A stretch of 64,000 nt of DNA from Favolaschia claudopus. Its lineage: Eukaryota > Basidiomycota > Agaricomycetes > Agaricales > Mycenaceae. Positions 12,673-26,420 of this stretch are shown here, piece after piece. Numbering within the stretch: the first letter of the stretch is position 1; every line of letters starts with the position of its first letter. The stretch covers positions 62,001 to 126,000 of the forward strand of contig JAWWNJ010000037.1 in assembly GCA_037176885.1 (NCBI GenBank). The letters run 5' to 3'. The position numbers and the translations under genes are program-made. A model generated the notes under the pieces. It saw nothing but the letters and a program-made list of their open reading frames with translations. It was not told the DNA's origin and searched no databases.

Positions 12673-14776
12673 CTACCGTGCGCCCGCCATGATCCTCTCC
12701 ACCTCGATCTGAACTCGACTTCGAGCGGACACACCTGGCGGACTAGTCCCTCCAATGAATCGTCCCTCCGCAAACCCGACAGTCACTCCAACGTAGATCA
12801 ACTCCAGCATCTTCACCCATTGTTGTCCCCACACCTCAAGGGCATGCGACCCGAGAACGTCAAGCCCAGCTGAACGGAAAACATGCTATCAGAATGCGAT
12901 TAACAGCAGAAGACGAATGAATGCCGCGTACTGTATATCAACTGCGCCGCCACCGGTGACTCCAGCAGCGATCGATCGCCTAACATACGAGCAAACCACG
13001 TCCAACACCGTGGCAGCTGGAACATCGGATGCAGCGGCTTAGAGCGCGGGGGGATCTTGAGGATATGGAAATATACACGCATGACACCTGCAACGCGATC
13101 CATGTATTCCGTCACCGACTCAAAAGGCACTTCCTTTTTCACGAAGTCCTCGTCCCCGCCGATCTTGTCGCTCTGCAGGGCGGTCTTTCGATAGCCCGAC
13201 ACCTTTTGGTGCTCTCTGTCGTCGTCCCAGGGGCGCCCGTCGTGGTCTGTATTTGGGACTCTGCAGGGGAGGGGCCAGCCGCCGCAGCGTTGGACGAGCT
13301 TGGCGAAGAAGACGTCGGGGAAGGAGTCGAGTCGCTCGAGGAGGGAGAAGGTGACTTGGGCGAGGGGGATGGCGGCTTTCTTCTCGGCTGTTACTTCGGT
13401 TTCGGCCTGTAGGAGGATGGCCTTGGTCAGCGATGAGAGGAGACCGGCGTAGAGCATGGGTGGAAGGGGTTGTTGAGGCAGCATGACTCCGAGGATAAAG
13501 TTAGTCTGTGGGGAATTCATTAGGCTGAGGGATTTCTGTAGACAAAGAGAATTACAATATCTTGTATTGACTTCGCGTCGTTGGTGAGTTGACCGATTTT
13601 TGGGGTGATCTTTCGCCGTTGTTCCCCCCATGCAGATTTGTTGGCCTTGACGGATTTGATGGGCCTCATTGTATTGGTTTTGAGATTCTAGGATCGGAAA
13701 GTTAACTATGAAGAGAGAAGCAACGAAGGTGCACAAACCATCAGAATTGAGCGAGCATTGCGCCAGTCATCCTCGGGTGTGCTCAGTCCAGCAGCTTTCC
13801 GATGTTCACCTTCAGCAGCAAGACGGTCTGCTCTATCTTTCTCGTCTTGTATCCGCTGCTTTTCCGCGTCATCCTTCTGTTTCTGCTCCTCTGCTCGTTG
13901 TCGAGCCTCATCCTCTTGCGCCTTCCGCTTGTCCTCCTCGTCTTTACGCCGCTTCTCTTCCTGCTCGCGTTTCCGCATCTCCTCCTCTTGCCTCTTCCGT
14001 TCCTCCTGCTCGCGCACCTTTCTCTCAGCTTCAAGTCGCGTGCGCACCTTGTCTTCCTCGAGTTTGATCACCGAGTCTATACGTTGCCACAAAAGCTTGT
14101 CCCTCTCCTTCCATCCAGTCCGCAGTCTGTCCTCCTCCCTTTGCTGCTGTATTTTCATGGAGTTGAGTTGGGCTTGTACTTCAGCCAGCTGTTGCGCGTG
14201 AAGAGCAGCGAGCCGGAGCACTTCTTGTGACCGCGATTTGTCCAATTCATCGTAGATCTGAGACTGCTGCGCTGTCTGATGTTTTCGTGCAGTACGCTGG
14301 TAGAAAGATAGTGATTATCAGAGGCGAATAACGCGCAAAACAAATGGGACACACAAAAGCATCTTTACGCGTCTGTTTCTCCCACTCCTCGTATGGGTCG
14401 TGATGTCGCGTGCGTAAACGTATGGCGGCGACAGTATCTTCAATGTGTCGTTGTTCTGCGGTCGTCTTTATCTTTACACGCGGCTTTCTACGATTGAATT
14501 TTGAGAGCTGCACAAATAGTGGGTGTTAGACTCACATCGGTTGTTTGGGGACTTCAGACTCGGACGCATAGCAAAATGAATCGTCCGACTCTACTCCATC
14601 CGAGTGAGAATCGTAGTCAGAATCATCGGAGTCGGGTGGCAGCCTATACGTCGATTTACTTCGTTGTTGTTGCCTACAAAAACATTCGGTTTGAACAAGA
14701 TGTTGATTGTGCAAATTCAGTACTCATACCGTCTTACAGGTGACGGAGAGAGGGATCTAGGAACGCTGAAGCGCAT
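12673..14776 (-). CDS. GLE1: GLE1-like mRNA export factor (nucleoporin-associated)
   Basis: Gle1 works at the cytoplasmic face of the nuclear pore, where with inositol hexakisphosphate it activates the DEAD-box helicase Dbp5 during mRNA export. Spliced exons give about 600 residues. There is a short N-terminus starting at 14776 (MRFSVPRSLSPSPV), an acidic Ser/Asp stretch, and a long highly charged coiled coil (13760-14240, Arg/Glu/Lys-rich). The C-terminal helical GLE1 domain has RRKITPKIGQLTNDAKSI, LLERLDSFPDVFFAKLVQRC and RMLGDRSLLESPVAAQLIY, ending in VQIEVERIMAGAR. Domain order and length fit fungal Gle1. It is divergent from the S28 peptidase with only 115 bases between ATGs. Confidence 0.85.
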
Positions 14777-14891
14777 TAGAATACGTCGAGGTAGTGGTTA
14801 GAGGTAAAGAGTCATCAAACAGGGTCGCTTGAGGCTTCGCCGCGGCAACACGTGTAAACACCCGTTATACCCTTCCTTCACTCTTACCGCC
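14777..14891. promoter_or_regulatory. short bidirectional promoter, GLE1 / S28 peptidase
   Basis: Only 115 bases separate the two start codons, which point away from each other. The stretch must hold both 5' untranslated regions and both core promoters. No clear TATA box is seen. Confidence 0.5.
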
Positions 14892-17217
14892 ATGAAGCTG
14901 GTCCACAGCGTCCTCCAAGGCCTGCTCCTGGGTCTCCTGGCTGAGGCTACCATATCTCTAGACCGTTTTCGTGTCCTCGGCCCTCAAGGGGTCAATCTAT
15001 GGAAACTTGAGAAAGCATATGCAGCGGCTCGTTCGACACTCAATCCAAAATTCGTGGTGCAAGACGGCAGCAGCTCTGAGTCTGTATTATCAGAAGACGT
15101 GGCTGGGTTCAAGGCTCAATGGTTCCGCCAGCCGGTGGACCACTTTGACAAGAATTCAGACGCGACGTTTCGTCAACGGTATTGGATCAATATGCGTCAC
15201 TATAATCCGGATAACGGTGGTCCGGTAATTGTACTAGACGGAGGCGAAACGAGTGGTGCGGTCAGTCAGTGTGTTTGTTGAGCATGAACCATTTGCCTCA
15301 GACGTGTTGTAGAATCGTCTATCGTTCCTAGACACCGGTTCGTGCTTATTGCAACAATTCTCAACGAGGCTGAATCCTCCTCCCAGGTATTGTTGATATT
15401 CTGGCGCGTCACACGGGCGGCGTCGGAGTAGTCCTGGAGCACCGTTACTACGGTAGTGAATGCCCTCAGACCGCTGTTCTTGTTAACACGCTTTAGGGCA
15501 ATCTATTCCTGTTGTCAACTTCACGACGGATAACCTCAGATGGCTCAACAACGACCAGTCAGCCGCGGACAGCGCCAATTTCATGGCCAACGTCAAGTTC
15601 AAGGGCATCGAGGAAGACCTGACGGCTCCTAACACCCCATGGATTTACTATGGTGTACGTCTTCTTTACGTTCATTCCTTTATTTTCAAGTTTCTGACGA
15701 CGACAGGGATCCTACGCTGGTGCCAGAGCCGCTCACATGCGAGTCCTCTACCCCGACCTCGTCTACGGCGCCATCGCTTCCAGCGGTTCGTCCTCTCTTT
15801 CCTACCCGCAGCCCATTCCGACAAGTTGCAGCTGTGACCCACGCGGCTATTATCAATTGGGAGTACATGGAAATCATCCGCAACGCTGCAGACCCCGTCT
15901 GCTCGCGGCACCTCGAAAACTCTATCAAAACCATCGATTCGATCCTCTCTTCTGGCCGCCTAAAACAGCCTCTCAAGGCCTTGTTCGGTCTTTCGGACCT
16001 CAGGCACGACGATGACTTTGCCTCCGTTATCGAGGTCCGTTTTAGCTGTTTTTCGCTTGTACCCAGCCCTACTGACAGCGGTTTGAACCATCCAGTCGCC
16101 CCTCGGCTCTTGGCAGTCCAAGTGCTGGCACCCAGATTTCGCTTCTACCACGTTCGACGACTTCTGTGCGGCTTTGGACAAGCCACCTTTCGGCTCAGGG
16201 CTGACTTCATTGAGCGAGCTACCGTATGGCGCGCCAGAGCGGATGCTCACTCTGCCCGGTGGTCTCGCAGTCGACTTTACGATTGTGAACTACGCTAATT
16301 ACATCAAGAAGGTATGTCCCCTGGCAAGTCCAAGATTCCACGTTTGTAATAATGCTATAGAATGTCGTCTCCCTCTGCCCCGAAGGAGTCAGCACCGATT
16401 TGGTGTGCATTCATCTTGGTGTTGCAGATACAATTATGCTAATGAACAACGTGCTAGTGCTTCGGCTCGTGGGACGAAGAGCAATACCAGGTCTATGATA
16501 TCGGCCAGGAGTGGCGTCTCTGGCTGTTCCAAGTCTGCACTGAGGTTAGTTAGCTCTCATACCTGCCGGTCGACGTCGACGCTAATCCGCTTTGTTTCCA
16601 GTGGGGCTACTTTATGGTACTCTTCAAAGCCTGATACTGTAATTTCAAGCTAACCACAAAGCTGATAGACCTCTCCCCCCGACCCGGACCACCCGCGCAT
16701 CATATCCAAGCTGCTCACACTCGGGTACGAGTCCAAGATATGCCACATGGCCTTCCCACCAGGCAAACACTTCACGGTGCCGACGATGCCCAATGTTACG
16801 GTCGTCAATCAGCTAGGCGACTTCGATATCGCCGCTGACCGACTCGCCCTCATCGATGGAGAAGGTATACGCGTCCTTCCGTTCTTCTTGTTCAAGCATG
16901 TTTGTATTCACGCATTGTCGGTCCGTGTATAGTTGATCCCTGGCGACCCGCCACGCCGCACAGCGACTACGCGTATGACCGTGAAGACACAGTGCTGAGA
17001 CCGTTCAAGGTCATCCCCGGTGCGTTCATCCGGCATCTGAATGATTTCGTGAAACTTTGAACTCAGAAACAAATTTCCAGGCGGTGTCCACCACTTCGAT
17101 GAGTGGGGGCTGCCGAATCTTGCTGATGAGCCGCTGGAGATTCAAGCGATACATGGGGAGATGATTTACTTTGTTAAGGAATGGCTCAAGGATTGGAAGC
17201 CACCACAGACGGCCTAG
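14892..17217 (+). CDS. secreted serine peptidase, family S28 (prolyl carboxypeptidase-like)
   Basis: The protein of roughly 570 residues starts with a signal peptide (MKLVHSVLQGLLLGLLAEA). Motifs fit S28 enzymes, which cleave after proline at peptide ends. FRQPVDHFD is near the N-terminus, followed by LEHRYYG and the nucleophile Ser in YYGGSYAGA, split by an intron after YYG. The catalytic Asp is in LIDGEVDPW and the His in GGVHHFDEWG near the end. EWGYFMTSPPDPDHPRI is a family-typical block. About ten short introns are needed, and all frames appear to join. It is probably secreted or vacuolar and used in protein digestion. Confidence 0.88.
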
Positions 17218-17465
17218 TTTCTGGGTAGTAATTTATTTACTTAGTGGGCGAGGCGGCTGTTGCCTTGTTTCAATTTGTATCTAGTCACAAAATTTCTTGC
17301 TTTTGAACCACGACGCCCGCACCGCCATCTGGCTATATTGATACTCGGAGCTTGCTCGGAGCCGTGTTAGCTGTACCTCGCGCTACTCAGAGTCGCGATA
17401 ACTAGAAAACCAATCAAACTACTCGGAATCTGCAGCTGGTCTTGCCGGCCACCTTTTCTCTCGCT

Positions 17466-18668
17466 ATGGAGTGCCTGGACGTCCGTTACAAGCAAGTCGA
17501 CCAAATTCCCATCCGACTCGACGTTTATCCGCCTCATTTCAAGTCCCAACCCGACACATACCCTCGTCTTCCCGCCGTGGTCTACTTTCATGGCGGAGGT
17601 CTGGCTGTAGGGAATCGCACAAGCTGGTTCCCAACTTGGCTGAAAGGTGTGTGATGGAGCTTTCTGTTCGTTTCAAAATTTCACCAACCAGTTTTCTTGT
17701 AAGATCGTATCGTCGCTGCTGGAATCGTCTTCATTTCCGCCGACTACCGTCTCATCCCCAGCTGCACTGTCCACGAAGTCACAGACGATGTCAAGGATGT
17801 CTTCTCGTTTCTCAGCCAGGACGATCTCTGCTTCAAGACAGACAACTCTACCCTCTTCGGTTTAGATCCAACATCTCTCGCTGTTGCTGGCTCAAGTTCA
17901 GGAGGATACTGCGCTTACCTCGCCGCGTTATACGCGTCACCGAAACCTAAAGCAGTACTTGGATTGTATGCGACGGGCGGGCAACTTTTCGTATGCTACT
18001 TCCTTCAATTCTGGTACATCGCTCACAGCCAGTTTATTCAATAGACCCCGCTCTCTCTGGTCGTCAAGAAAGAGGTCTTTTACCGGAAGCGCGAGCTCTT
18101 AGACCCACAAGAGTTCTCCGAGTTCATATACCCGAAATGCAAGTCCCTAAAAAGCATCAGCGACTCCCCCTTGTCGTACCACCCCCCGACACATCCCACT
18201 AGACCTGGCTGGTGGGCGAACCCGCGTATGGCGGTCGCGCGCCTATACCTCCAGCTTGGTCTCACGCTAGACTACCTCACCGGACAACATGAACCCAGCC
18301 TCTCCGAGCAACTACGGCCCCTTCTGGAAACATCCTCCTCGACCGATCCGTTTGTCCTCCAAGAGACGATGAAGAAACATATTCCCTCTGTGCACCACGC
18401 TGTGTTCCCGCAATTGAATGTGACGGCGCAGTTCCCATCGACGTTCCTTGTACATGGATCGGTCGACACTGCCGTCATTCCGGAGGAGTCGCTGCATATG
18501 CAGGCTTTGCTTAAGCGTGCTGGCGTGGCTGTTCAGCTGCTCATGCTCGAGGGCGCAGATCACTCGTTCGACTATGTTCCCAACGCGGAGGGGTTATATG
18601 CCTCACATTTCGATGAGATGGCGGAGTTCTTGACGAGGACGTTGAAGAGTACTGGAGCATGTCGATGA
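17466..18668 (+). CDS. alpha/beta-hydrolase fold esterase (HSL/arylacetamide-deacetylase type)
   Basis: Spliced length is about 350 residues. The oxyanion-hole motif HGGG is in VVYFHGGGLAVG. The nucleophile Ser is in VAGSSSGGYCAY. The acid Asp is in FLVHGSVDTAVIPEE, and the His is in EGADHSFDY. ADYRLIPSCTVHE lies between them, as in the alpha/beta-hydrolase-3 family. There is no signal peptide, so it is probably intracellular. It likely hydrolyses short-chain esters or related carboxylates. It lies 248 bases after the S28 gene on the same strand. Confidence 0.82.
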
Positions 18669-18786
18669 TAGGACGTGTAGAAGAGACGAAAATACCCCAC
18701 GAAGGATAGACTAGACTGTATATTTAGAAACAAACATATCGTGTATAACCCCGGGAATCGATGTAGCTACTAGGCTAGGCCAAACC

Positions 18787-21674
<2,888 letters not shown>

Positions 21675-22497
21675 ATTCCTAACAAGTCGTAATTTCGAGG
21701 GCTTTGAGTACCATGCCTTTTGTACACAGAGCTATACGAGCAGTGCCTGCAGGCCATATAGACAATTGATAGCCAAATGCACAAGGGACCATGCACATGC
21801 ATGGCTCGCGTGACTTTTCGACTTCGAATTCCCCATGATCGTGTCTGGCGGACACCAATCGGAAGCTGGGACTAGAGGAGCGAAGAGTCGGACCAGGGGG
21901 CGCTCGTGGTTGGCAATGGAAGTTACAGTCTGAGATTGGCACCAAGCTCGACAATTGAAGCTCGGGCGTCCCGGTAAGGCAAATTGTCCGATTCTACGCG
22001 GGTCGAAATCGTACGAGGAAGCTGGGTGTCGAGTGTTTCGACCATTTAATTAGAACAAAATTTGGGCCCAGGGGCCTGAGGCTTGTGCACTACTGGCAGC
22101 TGTCGGTCTTGCGCAGGCATTGAGAATGAGAAATTTGAAGAACTTGTGAAAACTGCCGTTTTGTCGAAGTGCTCACTGGCAGCATGACCACTGGCAACAC
22201 GTCTCCGCTGGTGGGAGTTCCCATCCATTTTATGGTTGAACGAAAGGGAATTCAGGCGCTGCATTGCCAAAGGTCTGCATGGTCGTCGTCGGTCGAGAGT
22301 CGAGACCGTCGACCGTAATTTTGATCAAGTTGCGGCAACATCCGTGATTGCAGTTCGGCATGTTCAGTTCGTTCAATCCATTTCGAAGTGATAGAGTCAA
22401 AGTAGTGACCCAGTATTCAGGACGTCCGAGGCCTACCCATTCTAAGTATATTCTGACCAGTACAGAATATCATCTACTTGTACCACTATGTAAGTCG
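21675..22497. other. intergenic, glucoamylase promoter region
   Basis: This stretch lies upstream of the glucoamylase start and downstream of the exonuclease-only gene, both on the minus strand. No gene was recognised. I did not find convincing paired Cre1-type sites here. Confidence 0.5.
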
Positions 22498-24269
22498 TCA
22501 TCCTACATTGCCGTCAACTTTAGTTTGTTCAGAGCTTAGGCCTAGGAGCGAAGGTCGATATGTTCTGAGTATACCGCACCTCAAGAAAGAACCAAAAGGA
22601 CGGCAAGACTTCGATTGCCGAGCGGCTGTGACAGCTTCCTCGATGCACATATTTTGCTCAGAGAACAGCAAGCGCAGAACGAGATCACAATCCTGAGAGA
22701 ATGTGAGCGCAGTTTTCATTGGAGATTCGAACACCGTTCAAACTACCTTCAGACAGTAAACTGCCAATCGCCTCCTGTCATCGTTTGTACCACCTTGAAG
22801 TCGATTAATAATGGTATAGTCGACGTCGGATTCTTTGTTGGACCCAAGATATCTTGCAGCAAGAGTGTTCAGACTACAGCCCACGTCCTTTCCCCTTTGC
22901 TTAAAGTACTGCAAGGTATCAAATTGCAGTCGACCGGGAAGCACTGGAGCGTGCTGCCAGCCTGAGCTATCAAGCTGCTCAACGACCTCGGTGTTACGAT
23001 CTACAATATTTTTTCAGCAGGCCACAAGCACCGGAACGGAAAGAAATTGAAACCTTTGAGTCTTCCCAGGCAGGCAAAGTCATGGATTCCGAGCATCTTT
23101 GCCCGCGTAATCAGATACATGAAATCAAAACAGGCAATGTTGTGCCCAGTGACTATATCTGGATCGCATTCAAGGAGAAACTGTCTCCACGCGGAAAGCA
23201 TGGCAGTTTCAGTTTGGAATGATCTAACTTCGGCGCCGGCAATAGCCGAGCATCCATCCAACGTGAAAATCACTCGGTAGGAACGGGTTGTGTCCCCTAT
23301 GAACAGTAAAATGCGTTGAAGGATGCAGCAAACATATACACATGATAAACGCACCTTTTTCTTGCACAATGTTTCCGATTTGAATGGCAGAATCATTACG
23401 GGGGTTCGGGAATGTATTGTTCAGAGGGACATTGGTCTCAATATCGAAGCTGAGGATACGGAGAGGCACTGAATCCGCAAATTTCCACTGTCCTTGCGAA
23501 GGTTGGATTATAAGGTCCTCGCGGCTAACCGAAATGAGGTCAGATTTGTCTGAAAACGCGAACCACGACGTACTCGATAATAAATTCAGTCTGATTATGC
23601 GACAAACGCTCATCTTCATTGAGCTCAAGATATTTTCCGCCCGCGAGTTCGGCCAAGCACATAGCCATGACCTGAAATGTATATCAGCTATATATTCCAG
23701 TCGTCAATGAAGTTGGCACTTGTTGACGTCTCAAGAAATCTTGAACAGAACCGCCGAGATTCTGAACAATTACAAGCACTCTCATGCCAGACTGATGTTG
23801 GAATGTAAGGTTCAGTTGGCTCTCCACACTGTATTCATGTTACCTTGACCACCACACCGAATAGTAGAGCAGAGTTAGGATCATGCTCTTGAACGTCAAC
23901 CAACTGAAACACTGGAGAGATACATAGGGTTAAGCAACGAGCAACGCAGATGGGGTAGAGCACACACCTAGCGCCTGTTTACAATCTACCTTCCCAATGA
24001 CATCGATGTGAGGGCCTGCCAACGCGATGTCTGAGAGGCGACGCATTATCAGTTTGTATTCGGACATATGAACGATACATACTGTTGGCTGGCTTGGCCT
24101 TCAAGTCTTCGGCGAAGGAGCGAGAGGAAACTAACGCCCTGAGTTTCTTGGAATCCGAGGGGCGGTCATCTCCAGGGCTAGGTGAGAATCGTTCGGTTCT
24201 CTTTCGTGACAGCGGGGAAGCTGTAGGATCAGTGGAAGAGACCATTTCAAGGAGAGGGAATCGTGGCAA
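22498..24269 (-). CDS. DNA polymerase delta-like exonuclease-only protein, copy 2
   Basis: The clear part (about 23570 down to 22498) is five joined pieces without frameshift. It contains Exo I (LRILSFDIE), IQIGNIVQEKG, VIFTLDGCSAIAGAEV, Exo II (GHNIACFDFMYLI), LPGRLQFDTLQYF and Exo III (RRLAVYCLKD). All catalytic acids are present: Asp and Glu of Exo I, Asp of Exo II, Asp of Exo III. It ends 64 residues after Exo III, so no polymerase palm, fingers or thumb is encoded. Upstream exons are less sure. A start at 24269 gives a Ser/Arg-rich N-terminus, and a piece around 23815-23910 (LVDVQEHDPNSALLFGVVVK) resembles the N-terminal domain of polymerase delta. It may be a separate nuclease or an inhibitor-like relic; function is unknown. 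Confidence 0.65.
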
Positions 24270-24959
24270 AGGGGAGAGGAATCGTTTAGTGGGTCCCTTT
24301 TATTCCCTAGCAGCAGTGGGGACCCCAGATAGGCACGGCCCCTTGATGGGGTCAAACTGCTCCGGTCAACGGAGAATGAGAATGTCCCGGATGCGGGGAG
24401 CAGAACATGTACTGGCACAGATTTTTTTGCCGTGTGGAATTCAGGATTGCCGCGAGTAAGATGGCGAACGTTGTGGTATGCTTTCATTGCTACTGCATCG
24501 CACCTCACCCCATTGTACGATGAAGGTAGGGCTTGTCCGCTTGCTTTCGAAACGCAGGGAAACAACACGCCACAGTGACCTGTAGAACCACTGAGCGTCT
24601 AAGGATCCGGGACCAACCAATGACTCTGAATTCACTGCGAGTCACCATCAGTTTATCGACCACGGGAAGGCTGAGGGGGCTGGATGGCAAAGGATTCAAA
24701 AGCTACCCGCCATAGAAGGTTTGAGTCGCTTTCCAGCAGCAAGGGACCCGACATGGACATTGATGAGGACCAAGTCGATGTTTGGGGAAAAATCGGCTTG
24801 CGTGGTCCATATTTGGCAAGTTCAAAACGGCAGACGCCGACAGAGTGTCTGAGGTCCCTTTGCCCCCCCTGTTTCAGGTCTTGATCAATGATGATGGATT
24901 GTATGTTGCGGCAGAATCCGAGAATTACGTCACCATCTCTCCAATCCTTTCGAACCACC
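24270..24959. other. divergent intergenic region
   Basis: The region lies between the starts of the exonuclease-only gene (-) and NAD(P)HX epimerase (+), so it holds both promoters. Several open frames (for example 24131-24568 minus and 24684-24884 plus) match nothing. Confidence 0.5.
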
Positions 24960-26012
24960 ATGTCGATTCGATTTCTCTCAGCCAGACTTGCCCAACAGGT
25001 GGAATCGAACACTGTTACACTCACGTTATGTGCTCATATGTATCAGATTGATGATGAACTGATGAATGCTGCTGGAGCCTTCAGTCTTGACCAGGTGAGG
25101 TGCTTGAATTTTCGATTTTCATCGTCTCACTGAAAAATGCAGTTAATGGAACTTGCTGGTTTGGCATGTGCTCAAGCCCTTGCAAAAGTGTACGGAACAG
25201 AAAAATACAGCCGTGTTCTTGTTGCTTGTGGCCCAGGCAATCAAGGTAGATCAGATTCAACGGGTTCGAAGCAGATATTTCCCTGTCAATAAATACAGGT
25301 GGAGACGGCCTGGTAGCCGCACGTCATCTTTGTGAGTGGATCGCGAGCTTCCGTTCATTACTTAAATCAGTCGCAGCTATGTTCGGATACAAACCCACAA
25401 TCTACATGCCGAAGGCGAGTTTTCTGCTTTCTCTGTCTATCAGTACTGATCTTTTCTTCCAGCCCGGATCAAAAGATATCTACCAGGTATAAATTCCGGC
25501 GAGAAACTCTCATTCTCTGACCATCTCTAGCGTTTACACACACAATGCAAAAATTTGAACATTACAACCGTAACGGAGGGCGAAGAAGCATTGCGCTCAG
25601 CGCTCAAGTCCTCCGACGTGATTCTCGACGCAATATTTGGATTCTCTTTCAAGGGACCCATCCGCTCTCCTTTCGACTCTGCGCTGCCTTTAATCTCTGC
25701 ATCTGGCCTTCCCATCGTTTCCGTCGACATTCCCTCGGGATGGGACGTCGAGGCTGGCAACGAAGCGGGCGTGGGATTGAACCCAGATGTACTAATCAGC
25801 CTTACCGCACCGAAGGAAGGCGTAAAAATGTTTACTGGTCGGCATTTCCTTGGTGGAAGATTCGTCCCTAGGTAAACCCGTATCTCTTCTTGGGTTTGTT
25901 TTCTGAATTACAATGATCCAGGGCGATGGAGGAGAAGTTTGGTTTGAACCTCCCTGCATATCCCACGTACGAGCAGATTGTTGATATCACGGAAGCTACC
26001 CAGAAATTGTAA
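24960..26012 (+). CDS. NAXE: NAD(P)H-hydrate epimerase (YjeF N-terminal domain)
   Basis: This metabolite-repair enzyme interconverts the R and S forms of damaged, hydrated NAD(P)H so that the companion dehydratase can restore it. Spliced exons give about 245-255 residues, the normal length of the stand-alone epimerase. Landmarks are [52 protein letters not shown], a block with the catalytic Asp in [28 protein letters not shown] and [13 protein letters not shown] [14 protein letters not shown]. The start at 24960 sits in CCACCATG. There is no obvious mitochondrial presequence, though the basic N-terminus ([12 protein letters not shown]) could act as a weak one. Confidence 0.92.
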
Positions 26013-26420
26013 TCATCAGCAAATAGCCAAGAATTGGATTTTTGTCCCGACTTCAAAGAGATGGTCAATCATTCGACCCACTTCACGGCATATCAGGATT
26101 CAAGCCAAGCTCTATCGAATGCTCATCTTCGAGCAGGCATCAGTCGTAACTCCAAGATATGGTACAAGTTCGCCAGGCAAATCAACTCATTCAAAGGCTG
26201 CCATTCCATGACATCACAACTTCAGAGCTCAACACGCCCAGCGCAATCCGCTCTTCCGACGCACTCTAGTAATAAACTCCGTCAGTGAATCGTCACTTTG
26301 CTTCTGCGAAACTGTTCGCACCTACTTGTTCCCGTGCCGAACACGAACAATCACCTGGGTCCGACCACTTAAGTAGCTTGGGATTTCAGTGGGTCTTTCC
26401 GCACACCAACTCATCTATCT
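26013..26420. other. intergenic, no gene seen
   Basis: It lies between the epimerase stop and the monooxygenase start on the same strand. The last 100 bases are C/T-rich before the ATG at 26421. Open frames here match nothing. Confidence 0.5.

Noticed and set aside
13758..14230. Plus-strand frames rich in Ser, Leu and Phe
   Set aside because: Opposite-strand shadows of the charged coiled coil of Gle1.
24131..24568. 145-residue minus frame overlapping the start of the exonuclease-only gene
   Set aside because: No recognisable domain and no conserved pattern; the overlapping frame fits the exonuclease gene better.
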